From contig JAQIWT010000965.1 of assembly GCA_034696485.1 (NCBI GenBank), positions 1 through 13,373 on the forward strand: a stretch of 13,373 nt of DNA. The letters are read 5' to 3'. The notes beneath the pieces are model-generated. The model was not told the DNA's origin. It ran no database searches and was given only the letters and a program-made list of their open reading frames with translations. How positions within the stretch are numbered: the stretch's first letter is position 1; every line of letters starts with the position of its first letter. The stretch comes from Isohypsibius dastychi (Eukaryota; Tardigrada; Eutardigrada; Parachela; Isohypsibiidae). The translations under genes were made by a program, and so were the position numbers. Below are positions 1-7,960 of this stretch, piece by piece.

Positions 1-173
1 GGTGCTGTTTTTTCGGTTTCGATTTTTTGTCGTTAAATGCCATATCATTCGATAGATCTTGGAGAGATCTTTCGACCAATATATAGTTTTCCTCAGTCAG
101 ATCAAAAGAATGGGGATGGCCGGAATTTTACACAAACCCCAGCTATGGCCGGAATTGTTGTCTTTACTGGTAG
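1..173. other. Non-coding stretch before the CUB relic; no gene seen
   Basis: I looked here for the CUB exon that should precede the relic exon at 174 (the counterpart of 10920-11066) and did not find it. The sequence is intron-like or unrelated flank. The final bases, ending in TAG at 171-173, act as the 3' splice border for the relic exon. The duplication seems to start close to 174. Confidence 0.5.
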
Positions 174-632
174 GTGATATCGTTCTCTGGTCATGTCTCC
201 AATCTTCACAAAGGCTTCGCTTTGGAGACTGAAGCAGTTCCTCTGAAAGCTATCCACGGTCTGTATATCAATGAACATGATATACATGTACAGTGTACAG
301 TTCAAGTTCATGCGATTCATTACAGTTTGTAACGGAGCGTTCTTCCTGCCCGACAATAAACTCCTCGAACTCACCCCTTCCATGGTTTACCCAAAATGTA
401 ACACAAGAGTGCACTTCAGCTAATGGAACACTTTAGTGGTCAGTAACGTGATCTCAAGTCTAAACTACCTTCTAAAAAATTATTTTTAGACCTTGTTCAG
501 CCCAGTAATTCAAGCAAAAGCATCACGAGCACCGAAAAGTTTGTCGATGTAAACACTCTGTCTACCGGCGTAACACATCGTTCGTTCTCAAAATACGGTG
601 CCGTGGGAGCCATCAACACTGACTCACCGATT
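174..632 (+). pseudogene. Partial duplicate of a CUB-domain gene (three exons), broken by a stop
   Basis: Three exon-like blocks match three consecutive exons of the CUB gene further right. Block 174-258 matches 11172-11256 (both 85 nt), with shared residues such as NLHKGF. Block 326-438 matches 11312-11424 (both 113 nt; PDNKLLEL shared). Block 490/501-632 matches 11491-11643 (EKFVDV versus EEFVDV). The intervening introns also resemble each other. In the middle block codon 421-423 is TAA where the intact copy has CGG, so it cannot encode a full domain. In the third block the frame used by the intact copy is lost after the first codons, but a second acceptor ending at 500 would restore a readable frame. 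No further CUB exons are visible on either side. I infer a truncated segmental duplicate; a short transcribed remnant is possible. Confidence 0.8.
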
Positions 633-806
633 GTATGTTGTAGCTGTTCATGTTTCCGAAATCTAGTGATTAATATGAAGAGCTCGTAGAACGTAAATTT
701 TTCTCATGAAGAAAATGAAATATCATCGGATTGTTCTGTCTGTGTCAAACTTGTAAACGAGTAAAGCCGTTTTCGTCAGGAATCTATTCCTGGATACATT
801 TTTAGT
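633..806. other. No gene seen
   Basis: The sequence after the last relic exon starts with a donor-like GTATGT, as in the intact copy at 11644. The next CUB exon (counterpart of 11699-11777) is not recognisable. This marks the right edge of the duplicated segment. Confidence 0.45.
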
Positions 807-975
807 GGGCAAATTAGTTGATTCAACATGTTTCTCGAAAAATTTGTTTTTCTCATCATCCATTTTTACGTGGTAAGTTGGGTTTTCAAATGTTCGTCGT
901 TCTGTGGGGTTTTGACAATTTTGAGCGATTGCAAGTTAAGAATATTAAGTTCTGACTGAATCAACTATTTTGCCC
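807..975. mobile_element. Short inverted-repeat element (MITE-like)
   Basis: The left end at 807-825 (GGGCAAATTAGTTGATTCA) and the right end at 957-975 (TGAATCAACTATTTTGCCC) are reverse complements over 19 bp with one mismatch. They enclose about 130 bp with no coding signal. This is the form of a non-autonomous MITE. No target-site duplication could be fixed with confidence, and the family is unknown. Confidence 0.55.
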
Positions 976-992
976 GCTCAACTGTTCTGCCC

Positions 993-1037
993 GGCAAAAT
1001 AGTTGATTCAACGAATCAACTGTTCAACTTTTCTGCC
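993..1037. repeat. Near-palindrome related to the MITE-like ends at 807-975
   Basis: Two copies of the same terminal sequence face each other almost without a spacer: GGCAAAATAGTTGATTC followed by GAATCAACTGTTCAACTT and TTCTGCCC. It looks like a second, internally deleted copy of the adjacent element, or two ends joined together. Confidence 0.5.
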
Positions 1038-1113
1038 CGCTACACATGGGAATTGAATCCGGTGCCTCCCGCTCACTCGATCGAGACGAACTCAGCGATC
1101 TATGTGTACTTTT

Positions 1114-1703
1114 GTACAGCATTCCCTAGCTATCTCAGATTCTTGCTACCTCGGACTGTAGAAATAGTGTCGTAGCTGCGACGTGGTGTAGCTATTGTAA
1201 AGAGGGTTCAGGATTTGGTAAACAAAGGGATTTTCGCTATCTCGGTCACCTACCCCTTGTTACTTCGGCTCAGTGGTCCATCACTGCAATTGTTGTGCTT
1301 TTGAAACTGAACAAGAATCGGTATCATTTGGTCCAATTTGGGTTCCCTCCTTGTTTCAGAAACAAGGAGGGAACAATGTTTCTTACTTATTACCTATTTG
1401 TTGAGTCAATAAATTACTTTTTTCATGAAGAGTCATCAGGAAATACTTCCGATGAGATCCTGTCTCCGCAGTTGAAATCGAAACCACGAAGTTTTTCGAT
1501 TCTGGGTTGGAATGTAATCCCAACTGGTTTGCTTGCATAAACCTCGATGGCCGTATTATTTCTGCTGTTAAAAAGTCGAATAACCCGAAGGGTCACCTTT
1601 TGGATTTGGTGACGACATAGGCTCTTGCTAGCTCGGTTTTGTTGTGGTTTTACTCGCTATCTCGGTTGCCAAACCTGTCCGAGATAGCGAGGGGATGCTG
1701 TAC
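1114..1703. mobile_element. Possible non-autonomous inverted-repeat element
   Basis: The left block at 1114-1139 (starting GTACAGCATTCCCTAGC) is the reverse complement, with a few mismatches, of the right block at 1678-1703 (ending in GCTGTAC). The motif CGCTATCTCGG also recurs inside at about 1235 and 1653. The roughly 590-bp interior has no convincing gene: the 81-codon reading frame at 1295-1540 lacks any recognisable domain and crosses a perfect hairpin. The boundaries are estimates. Confidence 0.45.
1342..1374. repeat. Perfect 33-nt hairpin (16-bp stem, 1-nt loop)
   Basis: GTTCCCTCCTTGTTTC at 1342-1357 is followed by a single A and then by its exact reverse complement at 1359-1374. The stem does not extend outside these bounds. 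It lies inside the candidate element at 1114-1703. It could be the centre of a foldback structure or a fossil of hairpin-mediated repair. Confidence 0.85.
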
Positions 1704-2900
1704 TGAGCCGTCAGGGAGGCTTCGAAAGAAAACGACGTAAGGCACCAATTTTTACCGGAGCCATGGAAAAAGTGCCGGGAGGTAACGTAATATTTTTTTT
1801 AGTTACTCCGTCGATCTCGCGTAAATGGGCACCTCTCGCCTTGAATAAGTAAAGCAGCACAGCGCAGTTTCGCGGGCTCTTAAGGCAAGTTAGGCTGGCG
1901 GACTAAAACTTCGGTAGGAATCGATGCCCAGATAAACAGCGATATTTTACTAAATCAAGGCGAGGAGTGCCAGATTTCACAAGAAGACCAACTACTGTAT
2001 ATTGGGAATTCATATTGAATTTTTTATTAAGTGGTATTAGTGGTAATTTTTCAAAAAATGCGTTTAAAGAATCGAGAAATAGAACCATATTGGAATCAAG
2101 TCAGGACTTAGGATTCGCACTCAAGTCCAAGCTGCAACTTGGTTGTGCTTCTTATTTGTTTCAAGAATAAGTTAAGTCTGCAAAATGAATAAGTAGTGTC
2201 GGAATCATAGTTCTGACGAAACCCCACTTTTCCAAAAGGTCACTTGAGTCTAGTAAATGTTGTGCCACCAAAGGAATTTCTTTTAGGTAACGCTTACATA
2301 TTGATTTTTAGTTGCCATTTCAATTATTGACTTCTAGCACCGATTATTCTTTCATCGATTGGCTCGCAGTGAAGATGTGCAACTGTACTGAGCAGTATAT
2401 AATGAGAAGTACATCTGGAGTAAAATTGCTTATCAGTGTTCATTCATTAAAAACTTCATGAAAAAACAATGGAATTATTAAAATGTGCAAAAATGCCGTG
2501 GGCATTTCACGCAGAAAGTTCAGTAAAAAAAGTGGCGTGAAGCATTCCGCGTGTCCGCCTCGTATACAAAAATTCCGTAATTTACAGGTCAACTCTGGTA
2601 GGGATGAGGGCACAGCCCTTGTGCCTACCCTTTCGTTACGTCTCTGCACGGGAGTACCAAGACCAAATCTGTGTTGCTTACTTTGGTTAGAACAAAATTA
2701 AGCACAACATAGCTGATTTTCATTTACGCAGAAACGTCTGACAAATTGACAGTTATCTGAGATAAGAAATGATAAAGCTTAATGTTTGGCCTCTCACACA
2801 GAAGAACATGTTAGAACTCTTATCAGTAGCAGAATGTTCCAACACAAAATTTCTCTCGTGCAACTGGGTGAGCAATGATTTACAACGCACAACTGACACA
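1704..2900. other. Intergenic stretch upstream of the ZP gene; no gene recognised
   Basis: Open frames of 60-72 codons occur on both strands (for example around 1900-2170 and 2440-2700). They overlap each other in opposite directions and none shows a domain, signal peptide or splice-linked continuation, so I do not call them. A TATATAA at 2396-2402 is the only core-promoter-like string I saw. It lies about 530 nt before the ATG of the ZP gene and is weak evidence by itself. Confidence 0.4.
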
Positions 2901-2907
2901 TTTTCAG
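2901..2907 (+). promoter_or_regulatory. 3' splice acceptor just before the ZP gene start codon
   Basis: TTTTCAG ends 21 nt before the ATG at 2929, and no coding exon precedes it. Such a site fits either the end of an intron in the 5' UTR or a trans-splice acceptor for a spliced leader, as in nematodes and some other invertebrates. The sequence cannot decide between them. Confidence 0.4.
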
Positions 2908-2928
2908 CGTTGACGAGCTCTGCAGAAA

Positions 2929-3000
2929 ATGTGGTTTTCTCTTTTCATTGCCTTCGCTGTGATCGTTCTTCAATTTGGGGCAAGCCGACAACAGTCCACT
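2929..3000 (+). CDS. ZP gene exon 1: signal peptide
   Basis: These 24 codons start with ATG and encode a hydrophobic stretch (FIAFAVIVLQFGA) followed by SRQQST, typical of a cleavable signal peptide with cleavage near GAS. The exon ends in phase 0 at a strong donor, GTGAGT, at 3001. The exon is short, so it depends on splicing to 3412, which is also phase 0. Confidence 0.75.
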
Positions 3001-6000
3001 GTGAGTTTCGTGAGATTTCGAGTTGTTGTGTGAGGTTTTTAGATGGTAGATGAAGAATCTGTTCTTGAAAATGCAGTTATCCTTGACGGCATAGTATCCG
3101 CCTAATCTGTGACAGTTGACTTATTTTTATCTTAACTAACCGATGCATGGATCTGTCGAGAAATTTTGAAAACAACAAAACTCAAAATTAACCATTTCTC
3201 GCATTTGTCGAATTTTTCAATCACAATAAATTCGCATTCGTATGATTCATCACATGCTTAATGTTCCGCCTCATTATCACGGGACGCTGCCGTTTTATCA
3301 GGACAAATGACATCATACCTGGTAGTTAAAACTGTCGAGCGCTTCGCTTTTGACATACTGTATAAGAAAAAGGGTAGGTTACTTGTAGAAGTTATTTTTT
3401 TTCTCTTACAGACTGATTCAACCCCCAGTTTCCTCTCCATTGAATGTGATGAAGACAGTGTAACAGTTACGATGGACGACCGGCTAGCTCTTGCAGCCAA
3501 TTCACAGACAACGTCGAACGAGGGGATAAATACAGTCACCGTAGGAGGAGGCGCAGACTCGTTATGCGAAGCTGTTCCTTATCTAAACACTCATGTGCTC
3601 TACATACCTGCCGGTGGATGCGATGTGATGAGGGTTATAAATAATGGTACAGTTAGTTATGAGGGTGAAATATTAATCACAACACGGATCGTCAGCGCGA
3701 AAAATAACAACCGGAACAATGACAAGCTCTCGTGGAATCGCATGATCGATGAGAAGTTTCGTTGTGTCCACCAGATCTCATCAACCACTCAAAAATTTAA
3801 TCGTCCTCAAAAGATCGTTCCATCTGATGGACTTCTTCCACTTTTCAACATTGGGCTTGAGTGAGAAGAAGTATCTGAAATATCTGAAGCAAAAAAAAGA
3901 ACAAAATTAGTTTTTTTGCAGTGTACGCTACTGGACCGAAACAACAAGAGTCGGCCTTCAGGGTTATTCCGAACCTTTGCAAATCGTCGTGGTGACGTTC
4001 AATCTCTTTGCAAGAGATCGCGTGATTTTTTCTATAATGGTAGACCAATGCAAAGTCGCACCGGAAAATGATCCGACTCACGCCCACGTTCTCTACTTGA
4101 TGAACTTACTTGGGTGAGAATACCATCTGATACTTCCGGAAATCAGTTGTCAATTTTATTGAAGAATGAGAGATCATGATCTTGATTTTGATCTCGAATA
4201 TCTGAAGTTTATCTAAAAGTAAGGCTCGCTACCGAATTTCCTCATGAAATGTACAAATCATCTGTGAGGTCACCCGGCATGGGTGACTCTGGACTCTGTA
4301 TTTCTAGACTTTGTTTAAAGTTGGCTTTCTTGGATTAGTTTAATCTTCTTGAATTTCCTGAATTTGTTTTGTGGACTAAATTTTAACTTAGATCCAGCAA
4401 CTTTAAACCGACTAAGTCATTATTGTTTGTTTGTTGTTACTGGATCGCTCGATTTATTATATTCAGTATTAACTTTTTATCTATCAAGTTTTTTTTTAAT
4501 AAATCATGAATAAAGAAGTTCATATGTCATTAAGTTCATACCACTGAAGTTACATTTTGCAGTTGTTTGACGGGAGAACAGCAAAGAATATCCGCATTCA
4601 GTCACCTTTCTCCATTAGAATTCCGGACCGCCATTCCTCGATTTAACCAAACGAATTCCAGTAAACTCGTGTATTCCTGTCGAGTGCATATCTGTCGAAG
4701 GGCACCGGTAAACCGTTGTTATAAACAATGTTCCCCTTTACCGGTTTGGTCTCGTCCGGTATCAAAAACGTATTTGATGGAAGTTAGTGTCAACGAAAAT
4801 GTGCCAGCTGCTGTAATTGTTGAAGACGGTGCGTTCAACACACTCTACAGCGGACTCTTTCCCCAATTTGACCTAGGCCCTTCCACCACGTCCATGAGCA
4901 CATCGACGGTGCCAACGACAAAGTTAACCACCTCTCCAGTTACAATTTCCCCACCCTCCTCCACATTTTCCATGAGCACATCGACGGTGCCAACGACAGA
5001 ATTAACCACCTCTCCTATTACAATTCCCCCACCCTCCTCCACCACGTTCATGAGCACATCGAGGTTGTCAACGACCAAATCACCCACCACTCCAGTTCCA
5101 ATTCTGGTGAAGTTTTCCAGTAGAAAACACTGAACTTCATTTGTAATTTTCGTTATTCACAGATTCGAGATGTAGCTTCCGTTACTTGCTTCAAAGATGC
5201 GCTTTCCCTCTACATCGACTATCGGAGCCTCCCCGACGTCATATTCAGTCTCTTGGATCTGGATAGAAACTTGACAATCACAAACATCAGAGCCGGTTAC
5301 TCTGGCACTTCCAATTGCGCCATGAATATCACAGCAGCAGTGTTACCATCTCTGTATATCAGTCGAGGCAGTTGTGATATGAGGTCATCAACTGCTGGTA
5401 GTAATGTAACTTACAACGTACCGATTTTCATAACTATCCGACTTGGGGCCTTTCCCATGTCTGTGGAAAGAGTGTACCAGGAAGCACTGAGATGTGAATT
5501 CAACCTTGTTGCCAAGCCTGCAGCGAACGCACCACTTGCTAAAAGACCCACCAGAATGATAAAACTCAACGGGATAACCGGGGAATTTCTTATTCCAATT
5601 GAGTGAGTAAAATTTAAATCTGCCTGGGGAGTCAATTGAAATTTTATTTCCAGTGCAACTTATGATACTGCTATCATTCCGCAATTCCTGAATTTTCGCC
5701 AACCAAAACAGGTTATGTCACTTCGCTTCGATCTTTTCGAACGCGACCGACCAAATTTCATGATTCTTGTGGATCACTGCGATGTTGCTCCCAATCCTGA
5801 CCCGTTCTACAAACCAGTTCACCAACTGATTGTCTCAAGAGGGTGAGACTCTGATAAAAACCACAAATCTTATCATCAATGCGTTCTATGTTACAGATGT
5901 ATTCAAGGAAACGCTTCTCGAATTACAACTATTACCGACACAGCTCCATTTTTTCTCCAGTTTGTTGTCCCACAATTCCAGTCAAGTGCCTCGGACGAAC

Positions 6001-6784
6001 TGTACTTCCATTGCCAAATCAACATTTGTAAGCGTAGCGGTGATCAAACCAACTGTCAAAAAAACTGGACGAGCACGGCCAAACCATTTGCACAACTTTT
6101 CCCTGGTCTGGGTGTCCCCATCAACACTTCGATAGATCCTGGGGCGATCGTTCTTCCCGGTGGAATACTGCTAATCCTTCCAGAACGGGGAAGTTACAGT
6201 GATCCTGAGTACCACCTCTCTGGTGCTGCATTAGCGGGGATAGCTCTCGCCTTTACCGTGTCCGCCGTGTTGATATTATCTGCAGTCTGGATTTTCAAGG
6301 TTAGAAAACTCTCCCATGCTGAATCGAAACCCACCCCCAAAATCTCCGAATCTTCGACTGATTATCGTCGACCAGTAAATGCTGCTGACATTCCGGTGCA
6401 AACTGTGACGTTCTATAGCGCCTCCAGTCCGCGATCACCAGATCTTCCGGAACTCATTCTGCCCACGAACCGAGCGTTGCTTCAGAAGGATATGATATTG
6501 ATTCTACAGATCCCAAGTCTGCTCCTGAGACAAGAGTTCCTGGTCATTTTGCAAGGACCTCTGATTATCCGGATTCCAATTCGGTTCATGAAAGACGCAG
6601 TATTGAAGAAGAAGATGCAGAAGAGTCTTCCATCTCTGCCTATGACGCAAGCAATTTGGAAGGAGATAATGCAATGGTCTCAGATCTTTCTGATCTCGAT
6701 TCTAATCATGAAACAAGCGATTCTGAACAAAAAGATTCCTATTACCAACTGGTTGGTTTAATGAAACAACTTGAACTGCTTTGA
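2929..6784 (+). CDS. Membrane protein with two tandem ZP modules (eight exons, 906 residues)
   Basis: Proposed exons: 2929-3000, 3412-3860, 3922-4113, 4563-5106, 5163-5602, 5654-5842, 5897-6374 and 6428-6784. They join in frame with GT-AG borders and end at TGA 6782-6784. The start at 2929 gives MWFSLFIAFAVIVLQFGAS, a clear signal peptide. Domain order: ZP-N1 (about 30-150), ZP-C1 (about 174-300), Thr/Ser/Pro repeats (about 345-419), ZP-N2 (about 420-560), ZP-C2 (about 566-690), transmembrane helix (738-762) with KVRK after it, and an acidic tail (763-906). ZP modules form disulfide-stabilised units that polymerise outside the cell in egg coats, cuticles and apical matrices. No obvious dibasic furin-type site lies between ZP-C2 and the helix, so it may stay anchored, or release may use another site. 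Introns 1 (411 nt) and 3 (449 nt) are long; the others are 51-61 nt. Two full ZP modules in one chain is unusual. The function is inferred from domains only. Confidence 0.85.
3412..4113 (+). other. ZP module 1, ZP-N and first part of ZP-C (exons 2-3)
   Basis: Exon 2 (3412-3860) encodes a ZP-N domain with the usual four cysteines, at residues 36, 76, 94 and 142, in the contexts IEC, SLCEA, GGCDVMR and FRC. A stretch resembling the family's N-G-T-V-x-Y strand follows the third cysteine. Exon 3 (3922-4113) starts the ZP-C domain with VRYWT, LFARDRV and the first ZP-C cysteine at 217 (DQCKVAP). The intron between them (3861-3921) splits a codon as GA/T, and the one after exon 3 splits GG/T. Both splits recur at the same places in module 2. 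Confidence 0.85.
4563..5106 (+). other. ZP module 1 end and mucin-like linker (exon 4)
   Basis: The exon finishes ZP-C1 with five cysteines at residues 239, 277, 282, 290 and 294 (GCLTG, YSCRVHIC, RCYKQC), a pattern that fits the family. It then runs into a Thr/Ser/Pro-rich linker likely to be O-glycosylated. An open frame continues past 5106 to a stop at about 5133. The donor at 5107 (GTGAAG), joined in phase 0 to 5163, gives the continuation into ZP module 2 and is preferred. Confidence 0.8.
4894..5106 (+). repeat. 78-nt coding tandem repeat (26-residue Thr/Ser/Pro unit, about 2.7 copies)
   Basis: The sequence ATGAGCACATCGACGGTGCC starts at 4894 and again at 4972, exactly 78 nt later. A diverged copy starts at 5050, again 78 nt later, and runs to the exon end. 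Each unit encodes MSTS-(T/R)-(V/L)-x-TT followed by a Thr/Pro run and PPSST. The exact multiple of three keeps the frame, so copy number could vary between individuals without breaking the protein. Confidence 0.9.
5163..5842 (+). other. ZP module 2, ZP-N and first part of ZP-C (exons 5-6)
   Basis: Exon 5 (5163-5602) encodes a second ZP-N with cysteines at 428, 471, 490 and 530 (VTC, SNC, RGSCDMR, LRCEF). Exon 6 (5654-5842) encodes LFERDRPNF and HCDVAPNPDP (Cys 608), closely parallel to exon 3 (LFARDRVIF, QCKVAPENDP). Introns 5603-5653 (51 nt, phase 2, GA/T) and 5843-5896 (54 nt, phase 2, GG/A) occupy the same positions and phases as in module 1. The modules arose by duplication of a whole cassette. 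Confidence 0.85.
5897..6374 (+). other. ZP-C2 end, membrane anchor and start of cytoplasmic tail (exon 7)
   Basis: The exon opens with GCIQGN (Cys 630) and FHCQINIC (Cys 668 and 673), then a single cysteine at 682 (NCQKN). The RCYKQC motif of module 1 has two here, so one family cysteine is missing. After a Pro/Gly-rich stretch, residues 738-762 (GAALAGIALAFTVSAVLIL onward) form one transmembrane helix followed by KVRK, which places the C-terminus in the cytoplasm. Confidence 0.8.
6428..6784 (+). other. Acidic cytoplasmic tail (exon 8)
   Basis: Reading straight on from exon 7 gives an odd Ile/Leu-rich sequence ending at 6761. Splicing a 53-nt intron (6375-6427, donor GTAAAT, acceptor CTCCAG, phase 0) moves the frame to an acidic, Ser/Asp/Glu-rich tail (SIEEEDAEESS, SDLSDLDSNHE) that ends QLELL at TGA 6782-6784. 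The intron matches the size of the gene's other short introns. A genomic or sequencing frameshift is the alternative. Confidence 0.7.
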
Positions 6785-6830
6785 ATGCGGCTATGTTGCT
6801 TGAAGAACTCAACGTGTCAGTCAAAGACGC

Positions 6831-6836
6831 AATAAA
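6831..6836 (+). terminator. Likely poly(A) signal of the ZP gene
   Basis: AATAAA lies 47 nt after the TGA at 6784, the usual spacing for a compact 3' UTR. Confidence 0.5.
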
Positions 6837-6999
6837 CGAAGACCCATGGATCATATTTTCGCTTCATATTTATTGGATTTCTCGGTGTATTGCAGTCCTG
6901 GCCTGCAGGCAATTGGGGAAGCCTTTGCTTTTTTTGCCAACTCTGTCTTTCTACTGCCGGATGGATGACAGATAGGAAAAGTTTGAACACAATCATCAA

Positions 7000-7455
7000 A
7001 ACAGATCTGACGAGAACGGAGAACGCCGCAAAGGTGTGACCTCCGGGCAGTCGATTGCGAAGTGGTAAACCGGAAGCTACAGGAAGTGAAGGTAAACGGA
7101 GCAGTGTGTATCGTCTCTTCCGAAGACACGATTGCCCCAGATACTCTCAAAACCATCGAGTCGCTCCGGAAGAAATACCCACATTCAAATTTTGACTTCT
7201 CTCAGACCTCCCCGATATCGCGATAGAACGCCCCTTACTCACCAAGGCCGAAATCCGCGTGACCATCATCTCATACCATGATGAATGAGCCGGTGGCCCA
7301 AATAGATCTCTATCACAACACCTGAAAGACATAATGAACGGCGCCACAGAAGATACTCAACGATACCTGCTCCGATGCCCGGCGGAATGAGCAACAATGG
7401 TTCTCCGCGGAAACACGTTCGAAGAAATCTCGGCGACTCTTTACGGACGATCGCC
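7000..7455 (+). pseudogene. Decayed non-LTR retrotransposon reverse-transcriptase fragment
   Basis: The frame from 7041 reads LRAVDCEVVNRKL, then NGAVCIVSSEDTIAPD and TLKTIESLRKKYP, up to a stop at 7224. After a frameshift near 7210 the frame from 7214 reads KAEIRVTI, then AGGPNRSLSQHLKDIMNGA and EISATLYGRSP, with stops at 7286 and 7388. From memory of the family, this order matches the region before and at the start of the RT domain in a widespread invertebrate LINE group (a segment like GSAGGPDGLRPQHLKD, then a loop with LFG). The catalytic YADD region and all later parts are absent. Two stops and a frameshift make it dead. It abuts the foldback element at 7456. Confidence 0.7.
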
Positions 7456-7573
7456 TGTAGCCGGCAAAAGTGTTTCCCTGCATCCCAGTTACCCAGGGAA
7501 ACTTTGTTTGGGAAACTTTAGCAAAGTTTCCCTCTTTGTTTCCCTCATCAAATTTTCAGCAGAATGGTGACTG
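7456..7573 (+). repeat. Left 118-bp terminal inverted repeat of the foldback element
   Basis: It starts TGTAGCCGGCAAAAGTG and matches the reverse complement of 9469-9586 in 116 of 118 positions. It contains an internal GGGAAACTTTG / CAAAGTTTCCC palindrome, so each end can fold on itself as well as with the other end. Confidence 0.93.
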
Positions 7574-7789
7574 AAACTGTTTGTTTTAGCTCCTGAATGA
7601 TTCTATCTCTATTTCTTTGATAATTTCATATTTCGCCGCACCCCAGAATTCCAAATAATCAAAATGCATTATTTTGGTCCGAAAGCTAAGCCATGCAATG
7701 CTCGAATTTCATCAAAATTGCGCTGTTGATATGCAATGATAAAATAGTTGGATACTCACTTTATCCTGATCAGAAACTGGCGAGGATCT

Positions 7790-7960
7790 TTGCGAAAAGT
7801 ATGCAACATTTCCCTCACATTACAAACGGATTGGGAAACAACGAGGGAAACTTGACTAAAAGTTGGCAAAGTTCCCCTCACCATACAAATCGATAGGGGG
7901 ACAGGAGAGAAATTTTGCTGAAAGTCAGCAAAGTTTCCCGACCGATGGGTGTAAACTGTA
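7790..7960 (+). repeat. 63-bp tandem repeats in the left arm
   Basis: CTCAC-AT-TACAAA at 7814 recurs as CTCACC-ATACAAA at 7877, 63 nt later. GGGAAAC, AGTTGGCAAAG and similar blocks sit at matching places. Roughly two units are present, diverged and inverted relative to the right arm. Confidence 0.7.

Noticed and set aside
102-383. 93-codon minus-strand open frame
   Set aside because: It lies antisense to the CUB relic exons, crosses their introns and has no recognisable domain.
1295-1540. 81-codon plus-strand open frame
   Set aside because: It passes through a perfect hairpin and a candidate inverted-repeat element and shows no domain or splice-linked partner.
2396-2402. TATATAA as the promoter of the ZP gene
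   Set aside because: It is about 530 nt from the start codon and no initiator or other promoter element supports it. It could be chance.
2440-2701. Two overlapping open frames on opposite strands, one beginning MCKNAVGISRR
   Set aside because: They overlap head to head, lack domains and have no link to the neighbouring exons.
4845-5090. 81-codon minus-strand frame rich in Val, Gly and Glu
   Set aside because: It is the antisense shadow of the Thr/Ser/Pro coding repeats of the ZP gene.
6258-6761. Uninterrupted frame through the ZP gene's membrane anchor to a stop at 6761
   Set aside because: After 6375 the sequence becomes implausible, while a 53-nt intron restores an acidic tail. Kept only as a possible intron-retention form.
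6781-6975. 64-codon open frame after the ZP gene stop
   Set aside because: It overlaps the likely 3' UTR and poly(A) signal, and no domain is recognised.
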